Assembly: GCA_951213105.1 (NCBI GenBank)
Contig: OX578139.1
Coordinates: 67,720,634-67,784,633 of the forward strand
Direction: 5' to 3'
DNA length: 64,000 nt
Source: Amaurobius ferox
Taxonomy: Eukaryota; Arthropoda; Arachnida; Araneae; Amaurobiidae
Part shown: positions 35,876-49,331 of the stretch, in pieces
How positions within the stretch are numbered: position 1 is the first letter of the stretch
Layout: each line of letters opens with the position of its first letter
Translations under genes and position numbers: made by a program
Notes under the pieces: generated by a model
The model's database searches: none
Seen by the model: the letters and a program-made list of their open reading frames with translations, nothing else
What the model was told of the DNA's origin: nothing

Positions 35876-37192
35876 AAAGATGATAAATATTAAAGTATGT
35901 TTAAAATATACATTAGAAGGAAAATTAAATAAAATGTTAAAGTTTGAATACATTTTACGAATATCTTGGAAATGTGAATTACAATTAAACCATGCCAACA
36001 CGCCTCTGTTAAAAATCACGCTTAAAATGTTGTTTAAAATGTTTTATTTTAAAGCTGGGTTAAAGTGGCAGGGGGGAAGGTTACGGGTTACAAAATTATC
36101 TCACTGTCAGGATGTAGCCCGAGGTTGGTCACCGATCTGAACAGCCCTGAAGAATTACAGACCTATAACATATGCAGTATATATAATTTTAAAGGTCGTT
36201 ACAAAATAGAGCAGTATATGATATTTGCTCTAAATATACATTGGCGGAATTTTTAAGCAACCCTTCAAAATGGGTTTTCATGCATGCAACGCCAATATTA
36301 AAGTAAATTAACACTCCCAAAACTTAAAGGAATAATGAGTGCTTATACTTGCTACACTATAAGATTAGAGTGTTCACTAGTCGTTCTGTTTATTTTAATT
36401 AGCAGCGGTCGTTATGGCGCAGCTTTCTAGATTGTTGGTATTTTAGCTTGTAGATCATGGATCAAACGAAATATTTATTTATATAAAATATAGTTTTAAA
36501 ATATTATCGATTTATATGGGCAGTGCATAAAAAGTATTTCATTTTTAAATTTTCCCACTCTCAAACACTTTGGTGAAATAATGTTATCCGTTTTGAGCCT
36601 AACTAAGCACTGTCTAATAGATACACTGGCTGCGGTCGAAAAAATATACGTTTGTGCCTAACTAAGCACTCTCTAATAGATAAACGGCTGCGGTCGAAAA
36701 AATATACTTATCACCTGCCGGGCTATAAATAAAAAAATTGAAATTTAGACTTAAAAGAGCAGAATTAATGACAATATGAAATCTACATCGGAAAATTATT
36801 TCAAGCTCCGTTTTTTTCTTGGTTATTTTAGCAATTGTGGAAATTATGATTTGGAATGAGACCAACCACTTGCTTAAAAAATACTCCCCAACGTTTGTAT
36901 TTATTGTAAATAAACATTATTTCCATGTTTCAAGAAAACTCCGAATGCTTATATAGGGAGCGAACATATGTGGGCGTGAACATGCACATAATTTATGTAT
37001 GTCTCGCATATTCACAATCAAAACATGTAGACATTTTTATAAATAATGCTTATTTTTCAAAGTTGAATATAATTATCAGGATTTTAAATCTGTTTAATTT
37101 CTTATCAGGGACGCCGGAATCCGTGTTTAAGCTCCTATGCAAAAGTAAATACTTCCTTTACAATTATTAAATGGGTAATATACAGGGCTGTC

Positions 37193-37415
37193 CTGAAGAA
37201 AATTATTAAGACTATGCGCTGCTGTCTCATTTAAAGAGAATTGAAATTCGGGGGTTGTAAGGGGCGGATCCCCTTGTGGGGGTGAGGAAGAGAGATGCTG
37301 CCCCCCTTAAAATTTTTTGAATCATTTAGGCCATATAATTGCCATTTTTAGGCCCATAAATCACTTTTTACACAATATTAATAGCTTACGCTTAACAGGA
37401 CATATAATATTAATG

Positions 37416-37460
<45 letters not shown>

Positions 37461-37978
37461 TTAAGAGATATGAATCATTTTTTAACTTGTAACGTTTTCT
37501 AATTTTTCCCCTGCATTTAATTTTTACGAAAAACGGGGTTACTGGACTTGGTGACGTCACCGCGCTCCGCTGACTGGCATTTGACTAGTCGTCTATCGTC
37601 TATCCAAGCCCAAGTTGGCGTTGCCACTTGGCGTCATCTGTTGGGTGTCACTGGGTTGTCATTCTTGGGTTGTTAACTGGGTTGTCATCCTTGGATTGTT
37701 AATTGGGTTGTCATTCCTTTCCTGGTCGTACGCAGGATATTATTTTGAGACTTGGGGGGGTTTCAGGGGTTTTTCAACACTTCCTTATTTATTTTCATTC
37801 AAGTTTGTAAATGACTAGCAAAAAAAAAAAGGCTAAACATTGTTGAAAGTTGTCCAAAAATTAGCAAGTACAAAAACTCTGTTGAGGCCTAAAGAGTACG
37901 CGGCGCGTACTCGGTATTTTTCAAAATTTCTTGAGGGTACGCGGCGCATACAGCGCATACCCTTACGGGATAGTCCCA
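37193..37978. mobile_element. Non-autonomous hAT-type MITE, 786 bp (unit B)
   Basis: It starts CAGGGCTGTCCTG, ends GGATAGTCCCA and is flanked by GTAATATA and GTTATATT (8 bp, two mismatches). It includes a TA tract (37425-37457), a minisatellite of about 26 bp ('ctgggttgtcattcttggg', about 37640-37715, one unit more than in A), the CRE palindrome at 37552-37559 and the perfect palindrome at 37894-37912. It represents the state before the nested insertions in A. Confidence 0.8.
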
Positions 37979-38004
37979 GTTATATTCCCAATCCCTCCGT
38001 CAAT

Positions 38005-39107
38005 ATGGGGAATATTAGGTGATGGTTTGTTTTTAAGTAAAGTTTTGCAGAATTATTATTTAAGACTATAGTCATTTTTGGTATATTGTGCGCATGTTTA
38101 GTTTTGGTGGTTGTTTTGGTATTTGGGTTTTATTAAATAGATAGTTACTGAGATATTTGATGAAATGTTGTGAATTAATTATTGTATATCGGGGTTGAAT
38201 TTATATTGGTTTAATTGGGCCGGACTTCAATTTGTGTCTTTATAATGGTTTTGTTTTGTAGTTGGTTTTTGTGTATTCTTGCTCTTTGTTGGGATCCTTT
38301 TTGATGGGTGTTCTGGTTGGGTGTGGGGTATTTTATTTGCGGTTGTTTCGGTGTATTTTGAGTTATTGTTGAGGATTTTTATAGTTGTACTTTATTTGTT
38401 AAGTTAGCAATAATAGTCATAGTTGTTTAGATAAAGTTGTTGATGGGTGTTCTGGTTGGGTGTGGGGTATTTTATTTGCGGTTGTTTCGGTGTATTTTGA
38501 GTTATTGTTGAGGATTTTTATAGTTGTACTTTATTTGTTAAGTTAGCAATAATAGTCATAGTTGTTTAGATATGAGAAAAGGATTAAGTTGAAATATTTA
38601 ATTTATATTGGTTTGATTATTATTATTTTTTTGGAATTATTAGTGAATATTATTAATATTTGCCTTATTGGAATTTTATATTTATTAGAACTTCATATTT
38701 GCTTTAACATTTGATTAATATTTTTGTAGTTAATTTTTGATTGTTTATTGTAACAACTGATCAAAGTTTTTGTTGTTACTTTATTGGCCATTGGCCTACT
38801 TATTTTGTCTTTTAATATATAAGTATATATGAAGATGTATTTTATTATTTTCCCGCATAATGTGCGGACGTTTGTAGGCTATATGTAACCGTCCTGGTCA
38901 CACACACCCTTTTTTAAACTGTTAAAAAATTCTTGGGTGTTTTGGGTTGTAGGTGCGTCGCTTGGGGGAGTCGACGGCTTTCCTCGTCCGCTGGGCTTGG
39001 GTTGCCCGTTGGCTCTTCTTTTCAATGGGGATCGAATTTTTTCCCAGCCCGAGATTTTAGATGCTCGGCCATATATTTGGCGAGCCCTCGGGTCTGGGCC
39101 GCGGTAA
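38005..39107. mobile_element. Unclassified 1.1-kb insertion, unit B only
   Basis: It is flanked by a perfect 9-bp repeat TCCGTCAAT (37996-38004 and 39108-39116); unit A has uninterrupted sequence here (about 12575-12590). The plus strand is T-rich for most of its length, with a GC-rich patch at 38930-39105. A 139-bp block is tandemly duplicated (38302-38440 and 38441-38572). No terminal inverted repeats, TG..CA ends or poly-A were seen. The minus-strand frame at 38879-39115 (basic, Pro-rich) matches nothing I know. A 9-bp duplication would suit a Mutator-like element, but the ends do not support that. Confidence 0.6.
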
Positions 39108-39576
39108 TCCGTCAATAGTTAAGCGCTAAGCAGTAAATCGGGCAAAATTTATGAATTTATGTAGAGATCGACTCCATATTTCACAAGAAAAAACTCTGAT
39201 GAATAATTAGTCGATTGAATTTTAATGAGACAAAACATGTATATGTAAGGGCTTTAGATTTCTACAACAGAATGATGCCCTAGACAGAAAAAACGTTTTA
39301 CATGTTGCACAGAGGAAGTGACACTTACTATGGAATACAGAGATATAAGAGTATACAGAGTATAAGAGCTGTATAAGAGTAGTCTGCAACCTTTGGAGGG
39401 TGGTGGGAGGTCAGACAATTCTCCCGATGGCATCCCAATTATTTTCGATAGGATTAAGATACGGGGAATACGATGGTCACTCCATACGTTCAATACCCTC
39501 CACTAAAATTTCTCTATTTGAGGTTATTAGATAAATTAAGTTTAAAGTTATTAAATCAAATTCGGAGCGACTGCAG

Positions 39577-39856
39577 CTTCTTCTTCTTCTTCTTCGATCA
39601 TGACAGTCCGACCTACCCGAAGGTGTAAGGTATCTGTTGAGACAACCGCGAAGTGCCACCCAATTTAAACCGAAACCCAGTGAGGGAGGTATCCCCATGG
39701 ACCGTACCCTCCTTCCACCAACCTCTCGAAAGGATTTACGGGCTCACATGCTTAAAGTGATTGCACTCCTTGTTAACCCGGCGACAGTTTAGGAAGAGAT
39801 GGGAATCGAACTCGGGTCGTCCTAGGGCAAACCACTGGGTTGTTGTCACTCGACAG
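39577..39856 (-). mobile_element. tRNA-type SINE (unit B)
   Basis: This is the orthologue of 13032-13320. The minus-strand head has box B-like GAGTTCGATTCCCATC, very close to the tRNA consensus. The body has TTTAAATTGGGTGGCACT, and the tail is of GAA repeats (39577-39595). Confidence 0.8.
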
Positions 39857-42169
39857 CAGTTGCTTGCATTCGAACATTGAGGTCAAGGGCATCGTCTAGA
39901 TATTTGTGCACCGTTAAAATTCTTTCTGAAAAAGCATAAGCGAAAAACAATGAAATGGTGCACACAAAAGAAATCCACAATATATATATCTGGGTATATA
40001 AGCATGCATGTATAGGATCTACACTTAGTCTGTATATTTGTATGCAAGTACGTATACATAATGTATCCTTCGTTGAGTGATCGCCAGAAAATTTTGATTG
40101 AAATTTTTATTATGATAAAAGGTTACGGAGGTCTGTTTCAGAACATTATGCTAATAGTAGGTACTGATATCGGGAAGGAAAGGAACGTGTATAAAGCAAT
40201 GAATACTAATCATACCTAAACGGTTGCTGTTAAAGGTTGTTGAACGATTTACGAGAGTATGCTCATAATGTCAGTCATGTAGTACTCATTGGAGAAATAA
40301 AAGGCAACCCTCTCAGATCCGGATATCTGAGTTGATATATTCTCCATGTCGCCTGATGGATTACTCTTCCAATCAGTGAGGTATGACAGATAATTACTGC
40401 GTATGTGGGAACTTACGCATTTGGTAATTTCAAGATGTCAATTTTAACTAACTGGAGAATGATTTGAAATTTAGTTTTACAATATGTTTTAAGAGTCTAA
40501 CTCGGTTTGTTGCCATGTTTGTCATCTTAACTTTTAAAATTCGGTACTGGAAGGAACTTTTTAAATTCAGCACTGCACTCAATTTCCTGCATAGTCACCT
40601 TCCCCAGACCTAACGTGTGCACCCACGGATTTTTACGTACATAGTTATTGGTGTACTTAAATATTGCAAAGGAGTTCTAAACCCGTACTTCCGTTCTAGA
40701 TAACATCACCCACGGGCAGGGTTTGTGCCTTTTATGTGAAAACCATAGAGGAGAGAATTGTGAATCATGGAACAATGAATCGATGAATTTATGAACTGTA
40801 GGGGTTGAAAAGTTAAGGATGATAGCGTGTTTTCTCGCTGACATTGTAAGTATCGTCTATTCTATGCTAGCCCATCCACGAAAAGCTCTCCATGGAAGTT
40901 GTTATCGGATATGGTAGGTCCATCTTACGTTTTGGTTACCCTCCTCCTTTAGTAGGATTCTGTTAGTAATAATTCAATAATCAACAGTATATCTATTTGG
41001 GAGATAATTATTCTTGAAACTTTAGGCCCACTCAACGGTAGGACAGAATTTGCTGATCACCATAGAAGCTTGCAAAATTACGGCAAATTTCAAGATATAC
41101 TATTCATTATGCAGTTATCAGATACTGAGTACCGAAGATTTCTGTTAGAGGCAGAGCCAATCTATCAATTCTATAATGGATGCATCAGAAGAGTAATAAC
41201 AAGTTATTCATAAGTTTAATTAATAGTAGTAATCAATTTAAGATTAATAATATAAGACCAAAATTTCTCTGTATACTATTGAAGTATGAAGAATAATTTG
41301 CTTCTACTAATGGTACATTTTTTATTTTTAGTTGGAAATATGAAAATTATTTTTCAAGCTGCTTATATAAAAATTTGCCTTTTATTATATTTACTTTCTC
41401 TAATTTTTTCTTATGAAAAGGTTTCATAAATCGTAGTATATGTTACTAAAGCTTGCTACTTGCATTGATATTTTTATCAATTTTCGCAAACTAATGGTTA
41501 TATGCACCTTGTTACATTAAAATCAACGTTATACAGAAGTGATTTATCTTTATGAACTTTCAAACACGATGTGTATGTAAAGATAAAGACATGATTTCGT
41601 TTTCATTCCGAAAATGTTTTTAGTGTAGAGCAGTGGTAACACAACGGTCCTGTAAATGCATAGAATATATTCGTCTGGTGGCTGTGCTAGCCTATATGCG
41701 ATGCGGCATAAACATCAAGAACAGATTCTTGCATGTACTGTCGACACTGTAAGTGTGGAATATCAGATTTACAGATTAATAAATTACAGATTTCATCCTT
41801 CTAAAGCAACGGTGGAAGGGATTCCTGTTGGATGTGTGTAAATATTTGTTGACTCCCATTTTTACCACCCCCTGGAAAGAAATCGAAATCAGGCTCTGTA
41901 CGAGAGTCATATCTGTGAAGATTAATTTTTCTAGATCTTTGTGGAGCATCGGAAGGGCTTAGAATGGCGTTTTGATAAATCCCATTTTTTTCTTTTCTGA
42001 GTAGAAGAATTAGAAAATTTAAATAGGATCTGTCATTGGACTCATGCTATAAAGTGTGCAAGGATTCATAGAGATTCTTTTAGGTTACCGATGCATCTGG
42101 ATGGTCTTTCCAGACTATCCGGAAGCAGCGTTAGATCTTTATTATATAGATTGTTTACTAAATATCGTA

Positions 42170-42700
42170 ATTTGCCGGCATTTCGTATTCCGAAGCGAGT
42201 CTGAAAAGAACAGTTAAGGTATGTTGCTTATACATAAGGAATTAACTGACAGAGCTTGCAAACCGATAATAGTAACTGACTGACATAAGTTATAATCTGA
42301 CGTAGCGTCTCAGATATGTCTGGGAATAAAGTATGTTAAAGAGAAAAATGTGTAAACACTTTAAAATGTTTATTCTAAGGATGGTTATCGTATTTTAGCA
42401 TTTGTAAAAATATTTGCGAAAAAGTTAAAATAAATAATCACATTTGGGATTCTGAAGCTGGTGGTCTCCAAAGTACAGATAAGGTCTGTTACTTAGACAG
42501 ACGTTACTGACTGATAAAACTGGTTGACTGACACTAGTTACCGACTGACATATTATAAACTGTCGTAGTGTCCCAGCTATGTTAGGTAATTATTCGTATT
42601 AAGTAAGAGTATATGCAGACACTTCAAAATATTCATTCTAAGAAAGGTTATCGTTTTTTTATATTTGTAAAAATATTTGAACAAAAGTTAAAGGAAATAA
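42170..42700 (+). repeat. Tandem repeat of about 250-265 bp (unit B)
   Basis: This is the orthologue of 15580-16200, with repeats starting at about 42175 and 42430 and a partial third. The same internal landmarks are present. Confidence 0.78.
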
Positions 42701-45700
42701 TTTGATTTTCCACTCTGTAAAAGGATTAAATCCTTTTACGTAGATTAAATCTCTTCTCTGGCTAGATAGAATACAATTAATATTCATACCATCTGGTTAA
42801 GGTAACTACACAAATTACCATGGAATTCGAAACGTTTCCCTTAATAACATAAATGTTAGTTCTATGAAAGTAATATTATCTCTACCATTTTGCTGGAACA
42901 GGATAGTTATTCCATTACGTACCATTTACCTGCAATGAGAGTAAAAAAAGTATGTCGTATATAAATCTATCAGTGATAGGTACCAGATAAATAAATTGCG
43001 CATTATAATTGCCGTTATATTTCATTAAAATGTTAGAAGTTCACTTTCTTATCGCAGCAGTAAGTCATTTAAAGTGTAATATAGTCCTCTGCAGGTAAGG
43101 ATTATTTTAGTTCGCATTTATCACCGTAACCGAACAAGTTATATAAATAGGAAAATCACGGTGTTATATGTTCCGAAATAGGAAATTTGTGAGTTAAGAA
43201 TAGGGTGTTTTATCATTTTATGTATAAGTGAGAATATATACTTTTTAATTTTAGTTTAAAACCGGGCCAGTGTTTTCATATTAATAATCATATTAATTTT
43301 CACATTAATGCTCACAGATTCAACTCGATCCACGGCGGACATTTTACATTAGGATTGTCAAACATTTTGCGTAACCGTTTTCATTAACAATGCTATTTTT
43401 TGTTTGGAAAATAACCTGCATACTGTTTCTAGCTCGATGAAGCATTTTGAAATTTTTATTTGCTAAATGCAACTAATATTGGCAAATGGAAAATAAATGC
43501 ATTTTAAAAAATGTATGCTTAATTGTAATTTTAACGCTATATGTATATGGTGGAATTGGGTGCCCCCAATAAAATAATACATCAACAAAAATATTGTGCA
43601 CTACTAGTATAGAGCACATGATAATTAATATAAGAAGTAGTATCTGTGGGGCTACCTTGAACTCTCTTCAGAAGTACAATTTTGTCAAATACGAACATAT
43701 AAAACGTATTCTATTGCCATATTTTTAAAAAAACAGAATTTAATTCTATGATTTTAAAATTATTACAAAGATATTATCATGAATAATAAAGAAGCTATTC
43801 AACTTAGCATAGATGTTCTGTATCAAAATACCCATCTTAGGGTATCGCTTTCTAAACGATTTAAAATAAAACTTCCTTCGGGTTTAGCATATTGGTACAT
43901 AGCTCTTAAAACATGAAATTGATATACTTAACTGAACTGCATTCAAAGAGTAATATGTGATTACATCTGTTTCAATCATCGCAAATGCAACAAATGTAAA
44001 TAAATCTTATCTACTTAAAAACCAATATCGTCTATACCAAGTCATATATGCAAGATATCACAATAAAATTTCCCTCAAAATTTGTGTAATTTGAATTTAT
44101 GACATTTGATATGAACAAATATCTCTACCCTTTCACTTTAATGTATTAAATCACTTAACGTAGAAAACTCGTTCACTTAAAGAGCCCGCAGGTTATATAC
44201 TCCCCCCCCCCCCATACATCAGAACTGATACTGTTTTGAGATGGGAAGGAGCAGTCAAATAATGGGGAAAACAAACAAAGGAATTCTATCATCAGCATAG
44301 ACATCGTGCTATCAATATTCGGGATATTCCCCTAAGACAAAATATGTGCGTAAGATGATTTCCTTTCGAATGTATTACATTAGGATTTTAAGTAAAATAT
44401 AACGTAAATATATCGTTTAAAATTGAGCCAGGAATATTTTATGCGAGATTATAAAAATCCTTTACGAAATAATAGTTATTGAAATGCATGAAGGATGCCT
44501 CTAGCAGCACTTTATTAGTTACGCTGGTTTTGGTAATTGCCGCTGGTTTTCAAATTTCAGCTTCAGTAATCTCCCAAATCAATTTTAGCGATCTAATGTG
44601 CTAATAATTTTTTTTCTAGATGCATCTTCTATTTTTATCGAAATGCTTTGTCCTGTTGAGACGGCTCATTTTTGTCGTCTATGTAGGGTGGCTTTAGTTG
44701 TTGTCGTTGTTGGGCCGGACGCATGAGCAGAGTGAGGCGAAGAAAACTGGTTGTTCTCAAAAGCCTAGATCAAACCGCTGTATTTTATTAATATACTGAT
44801 TATAGGCTTAGATAGATTTTCAAACATGGGGGTAGATGAACAAATGAGAGTTGTACAGTCCTGAATTTCGTTTGTCAATGTGGAGCAGATTCTATGGAGA
44901 AGTAATGTAGTTTTTCCCCCAACGGAAATGTTTATAACCCACAAGCCTCCTCTGTTCTAGTGTTAAGGCACTGTTTAGTAACAAGCATTTTTTGCAGCGA
45001 TTCATACAGAAGTTTGAGTAAAGTGTGTCATCGTTTAGGAAAGAGAGCACCAAATTTGGAATTAAAACCTATTGAAGCAGAATGCATTCTTTAAGTGCGG
45101 TGGAAGCTTACTAGACATGACTTTTAAGTGAGATTCGGCTGCAGTAACAGTGTCCATTACAACAGAGAGATACTAGGGTCTCCTACAATGTTGAAAACAT
45201 ATGCCTCCTAAAGAATACTGGCCTTTTCACCCCTTAAGGTACTACATTTTTTATTTATAAAGAGGTCATAGAAATTCCCTTTTTGAGAAATAAATCGTAC
45301 CATTAAATCGTTTCATGATTAAAAAGTTGCCGTACTATTGTCTTTACTAAAAACTTTAAAAAATATATATATTTATCAGTATCTGCTATAGATTGAGATT
45401 AGACGATGACATACAGATTCAGCATAGAATTCCGTAGGAGGTAGGGGAATGGTGGGTTTACTGAGGATTTACACTTCCGGTTCCTTTCCTATTTCCATTT
45501 TAGAAATATATTTACTTGAGAAATATATTTTGCAAGTTTGGCTATAGATAGAGCTTAGATGATAACTAATATGAGTTTAGCATCATATTCTAGAGGAGGT
45601 TAGGTGATTTACTAAGGATTTCCACTTTCGGTTTCTTTTCATTTCCAGTACAAAAATGTCTTTGAGACACCTATTTCTCAAGATTCGACATAGACAGAGA

Positions 45701-46261
45701 TTAGGTGATAACAGACTTGAATTCCACATTGAATTCTAAAGCCGGTAGTTCAGTTCATAAAATGTTTCTTTTTCAGGTTCTGGAGATACAAATTTTGGAT
45801 TTCCGAAAATTCGTATGGCTCTACGAAATAAGTATGCAAAAGAAAATTCGTATTCTTAATTCTTCCCTCAATGAAGTATACACTTTATTTATCACCACCT
45901 GAAGGCTCTTTCATAAATGCCTTATATTTCTATTTGCAGTCATTTTACGCAAAATTTTGCGTTTGCCTCTATGTTCCCAATCTGTCATCTTTTTTCTAGC
46001 ATTTCTAACTATCAGTATGATTTTGTGTCGAGTTTCATAATTACAACACAACTACATCGAGCTGATGCTTTGGAATACAGTCGCAATCCGTTGCATATAC
46101 GTATTGGGATTGAAACAGTATATGTGAAGCGTGATGAAGCTTCAATAGATCCACGATCTTTAGTACAATGTGTTTCCAGTTCCCTTTGATTGTTATGACA
46201 AAGTGTTTACCCATATCCGATCTGTTAATGATTGCATTGAAACATATGTTTCGTCTTGGCA

Positions 46262-46550
46262 TTCGAGTCGAAGATTTTTGAGATAATGTCTGTGTGTATG
46301 CGTGTATGTTTCTTTGTATGTTTGCCTGATCGTAAATTTTTGGATGCGATATCTCACGAATAAAAGGACTTCTTCGAATGGAATTTGTGTATATAATCCC
46401 AGAAAGGTGACATTTGGTACACAGATTAGTGTAGTAGAATATTTTAATATATTAAAATGTAGCGGATCCACAAAAAATAGAACCGAATTGTATTTGGCTA
46501 AATGACTAAAAATTTCATTGTTGAGAGATAGTTAAAAAACCCCCAATATT
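46262..46550 (+). mobile_element. HINE-like subfamily fragment (unit B)
   Basis: This is the right part of the element seen at 23058-23440 in A. The left part and about 0.6 kb before it are absent, so one of the units has suffered a deletion or insertion here. Confidence 0.5.
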
Positions 46551-46587
46551 AACTTCAATTCTATATACTATATATGTATAAAAGAGG

Positions 46588-47613
46588 AAATTTTTAACAT
46601 GTACTTGCTCATGGTTAGTTATAAATATAAATTTTTACCCTCTAAACTAACTTTTATGTTTACTTGTTATATTTGAAAAGTCTTGAACCTCTTTTGAATG
46701 TAATCCACCTGTAATTTATTGTATATGTACCCATCCGCTTGTACTGGATCTGATATCTATGGATGTACTGGATACATTATCTATGTACCCACCTGCATGT
46801 ACTGGGTTTTTGAGACACTCAGTGAGCGTTGTGTCTTTGTTTCTCTGTTTTAATAACAAATACTGGCAAATCACTTCAAATCGGTTAAAATAGTAAGGAT
46901 ATTATTAGTATTTCAAACATTCCAAAAGTTCCTGTCTGATTCGCCCAAAAATAGTCTGATTCGCCCTCTCCCCCATTAAGTAAAATTTGTCTAAATATGT
47001 CCCCCTCTAATTCCTCACTTAGCAATGTCATTTGCTGAATCGAAAACGGAATTGGACAAAATGAAAATGTGATAACATTTTATAGTGTTTATTTAATATT
47101 TATTGTATAAGATTAATTTATAAGTTTTAAGGACACAAATGCTAGGCCAATGGTAGCCATACGCTAGGCCAATTACTTATACAATTACTTATACAATTAC
47201 TTATACAATTACTTTTGGAATGTTTGAAATACTAATAATATCCTTACTATTTTAACCGATTTGAAGTGATTTGCCAGTATTTGTTATTAAAACAGAGAAA
47301 CAAAAACACAACGCTCACTGAGTGTCTCAAAAACCCAGTACATGCAGGTGGGTACATAGATAATGGATCCAGTGCATCCATAGGTAATGGATCCAGTACA
47401 TGCAGATGCGTACATAGATAATGTATCCAGTACATCCAGAGATAATGGATCCAGTACATGCAGATGGGTACATATTCAATAAATTGCAGGTGGATTACTT
47501 TCAAAAGAAGTTCAAGGCATTTCATATATAACGAGTAAACATATAAGTTAGTTTGAGGGATAAAAGTTTATATTTATAACCAGCCATGAGCAAGTACATG
47601 TTAAAAATTGGCC
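46588..47613. repeat. Inverted duplication with central spacer, unit B
   Basis: The left arm (about 46588-46933) is the core sequence also present in A (about 23480-23820). The right arm (about 47214-47613) is its reverse complement, lengthened by extra minisatellite units. The spacer of about 280 bp includes three copies of 'caattacttatac'. Unit A has no inverted arm, so it arose in B. Confidence 0.85.
47335..47480. repeat. Minisatellite, units of about 30 bp
   Basis: About five units alternate 'ggatccagtacatgcagatg' and 'ggatccagtgcatccata'-like forms. The left arm of the inverted duplication has fewer, so units were gained after inversion. Confidence 0.8.
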
Positions 47614-47699
47614 TAGGCCTGCGGAATAAGTACATGTTAAAAATTGGCTAGGCCTGCGAAATAAGGGGGACGTATTAATATACAAAAAAACATGGGTGA

Positions 47700-47936
47700 T
47701 CACATTTTAATGACAAGATACTGTTTCAAACAATCAGTTAAATACAATAGAAAATATTTGAATTTGAAACAAAAAATTCCAAAATAAAACAGATTACCTA
47801 AGAAATTGAAAATGTCAAAAATTCCAATAATCTTATATGCCGAAACTGCAACTGGTATAGCCCCATCAGAAATAAAATACAGTTCATTTCTGAAATTTAT
47901 TATTCCATCAATTACGTTATTATTTAAATCGTACAA
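47700..47936 (-). pseudogene. Decayed ankyrin-repeat-like fragment (unit B)
   Basis: This is the counterpart of 29996-30226. It has VIDGIINF, then YFISDG, PVAV and YKIIGIFDIFNFL, but the T-P of the ankyrin consensus is altered to I-P. It is followed by a shifted, unrelated C-terminal part. No start context or neighbouring exon is visible. Confidence 0.35.
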
Positions 47937-48231
47937 ATTAAATAAAAATCTTTTACTGTTTAAACGTATTTGATTTCATTCCATTGCTAAGCAATATGAT
48001 ATAATTCTCTTCTTAGAATTTTTGAAAATAATCTTTTGCATAATGCTATTTCTATGGAAAGTATTATTTTGTGTTTTATATTAACATCTCGATGTCGCTC
48101 GTCTTTAAAACTCGAACAATGAACAATGATGTTATTCGTGGTGAAGTAGGTAATATACATACAATATGTGAAAATAAAATATCAGTCAAAAACTGTGACG
48201 TTTTATACGGAACAGATGACATACATTCTAT

Positions 48232-48282
48232 TATATTATATATATATATATATATATACATTCTACTATATATATATATATA
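48232..48282. repeat. (TA)n microsatellites
   Basis: Two TA runs (about 48232-48258 and 48267-48281) occur at the point where unit A has lost about 0.5 kb. Confidence 0.85.
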
Positions 48283-48756
48283 AAGAAATACAATCCCAAA
48301 AAGTACAGCACTATTATGATGTTTTTTGCAGAAATTATAGTGATAAAAATTATGTTAATTTATCCGACATCATACAATACAACTCAACTCTTACCTAGGA
48401 TTATCTGATTGTTTCACATCTAGATGGCTCTATAAGTTAGACGTGACTTTTTTATGTATGCTTTCCTATTCGAAGTATATACGCTTTATGCAACTCTTCC
48501 AAGATTCTCGTCTTGCTGGTTAGTAAAATTTCCAAGTTTTGTTATTTTGATCATTCTTATGTTGTCTGGGATTCGGCCATTTTTTCCCCACGGGCATGAT
48601 CGATTGTTGTTTCGGGCGTGCAGAGTCTCTGGGAGCGTTTTCATGAAGTCAAACTAGCTTCTAACCAGGAAATAGGGGTCGCAATCCCCCTTGACCTTTC
48701 TGCAACCCTGTAAAAACAATCATTCCATCTATATATTTTCTTTTTTCATTTTAAAT

Positions 48757-48789
<33 letters not shown>
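48283..48789 (+). other. B-only spacer between two TA tracts
   Basis: No gene was seen. It lies between TA runs (ending 48281 and 48760-48789) and is missing in A together with the LTR edge. Deletion between the TA tracts in A is the simple explanation. Confidence 0.55.
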
Positions 48790-48793
<4 letters not shown>

Positions 48794-49306
48794 ACGAAAC
48801 GTATCCTCTAGAATCGCAGTTGTAAAAGGCAAAATACAAGAACGTGTTCAAGTTTTAGATAACCTACGTTTATTCACAAGCACAAAGTAAACAGAACCTA
48901 TATGTTCCACTAATTTTACAGGATAGTTGATATTATTCTCAAAATACTGACGAAAATAATTTCACAAAACAGCTTCTACTGCTCCCAAAACATTGACAAA
49001 AATCACAGTACAATGTAGCTCGTGTCACGCCAATTCATCAACTCCACTCCAACGGAGGGATAAGCCTTTTTATAGTATCTCTATAGAAACTTCTGGAAAT
49101 CTCTCCTTATCTCTTAGACTAATCATAATTTCGTGAAGATTCTGGAACATTCCGGTAGTTGCTTAATCTTGCAAAATTGGCGATAAATTGCCAAATCTGG
49201 CAACCCTGACTTTCGTCCTGCTGGCGTTATAAACTGTGTTTTCATTGTCTGGCTTTAGAGACAGACGAAAGAGGAGGCGCCTAAGGGAATATTGCGCGTT
49301 CGCAAC
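48790..49306 (-). mobile_element. Solo LTR in a TA tract
   Basis: The ends TGTTACGAA and TTCGCAAC form a short inverted repeat typical of LTR termini. TA repeats flank both sides (48760-48789 and 49307-49331), so the target was a TA microsatellite; the expected short duplication cannot be read within it. The length of about 517 bp suits an LTR. On the minus strand a TATAAAAAG box (about 49066-49074) suggests the promoter direction. No internal retrovirus-like genes are present, so it is a recombination remnant, probably of a Gypsy-type element. Confidence 0.7.
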
Positions 49307-49331
49307 TATATATATATATATATATATATAT

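Larger units (their letters stand above)
31786..37184 (+). other. Noncoding core of unit B, left part
   Basis: This aligns with A 1-7402 minus the HINE copies. At 33440/33441 the sequence 'gttatt|ttattcttg' is the uninterrupted HINE target site. A 70-bp local duplication lies at about 36605-36710 ('gcctaactaagcactstctaata'). No gene was seen. Confidence 0.65.
39117..46261 (+). other. Noncoding core of unit B, right part
   Basis: This aligns with A 12580-22544 without the Penelope-like insertion (empty site 43235-43246) and with a single copy of the 740-bp block (44997-45735). At about 42115-42160 it has about 45 bp missing from A. No gene was seen. Confidence 0.6.

Noticed and set aside
38879..39115. 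78-codon basic, Pro-rich frame as a nucleocapsid-like protein
   Set aside because: No zinc knuckle or other motif; it is confined to the GC-rich end of an unclassified insertion.
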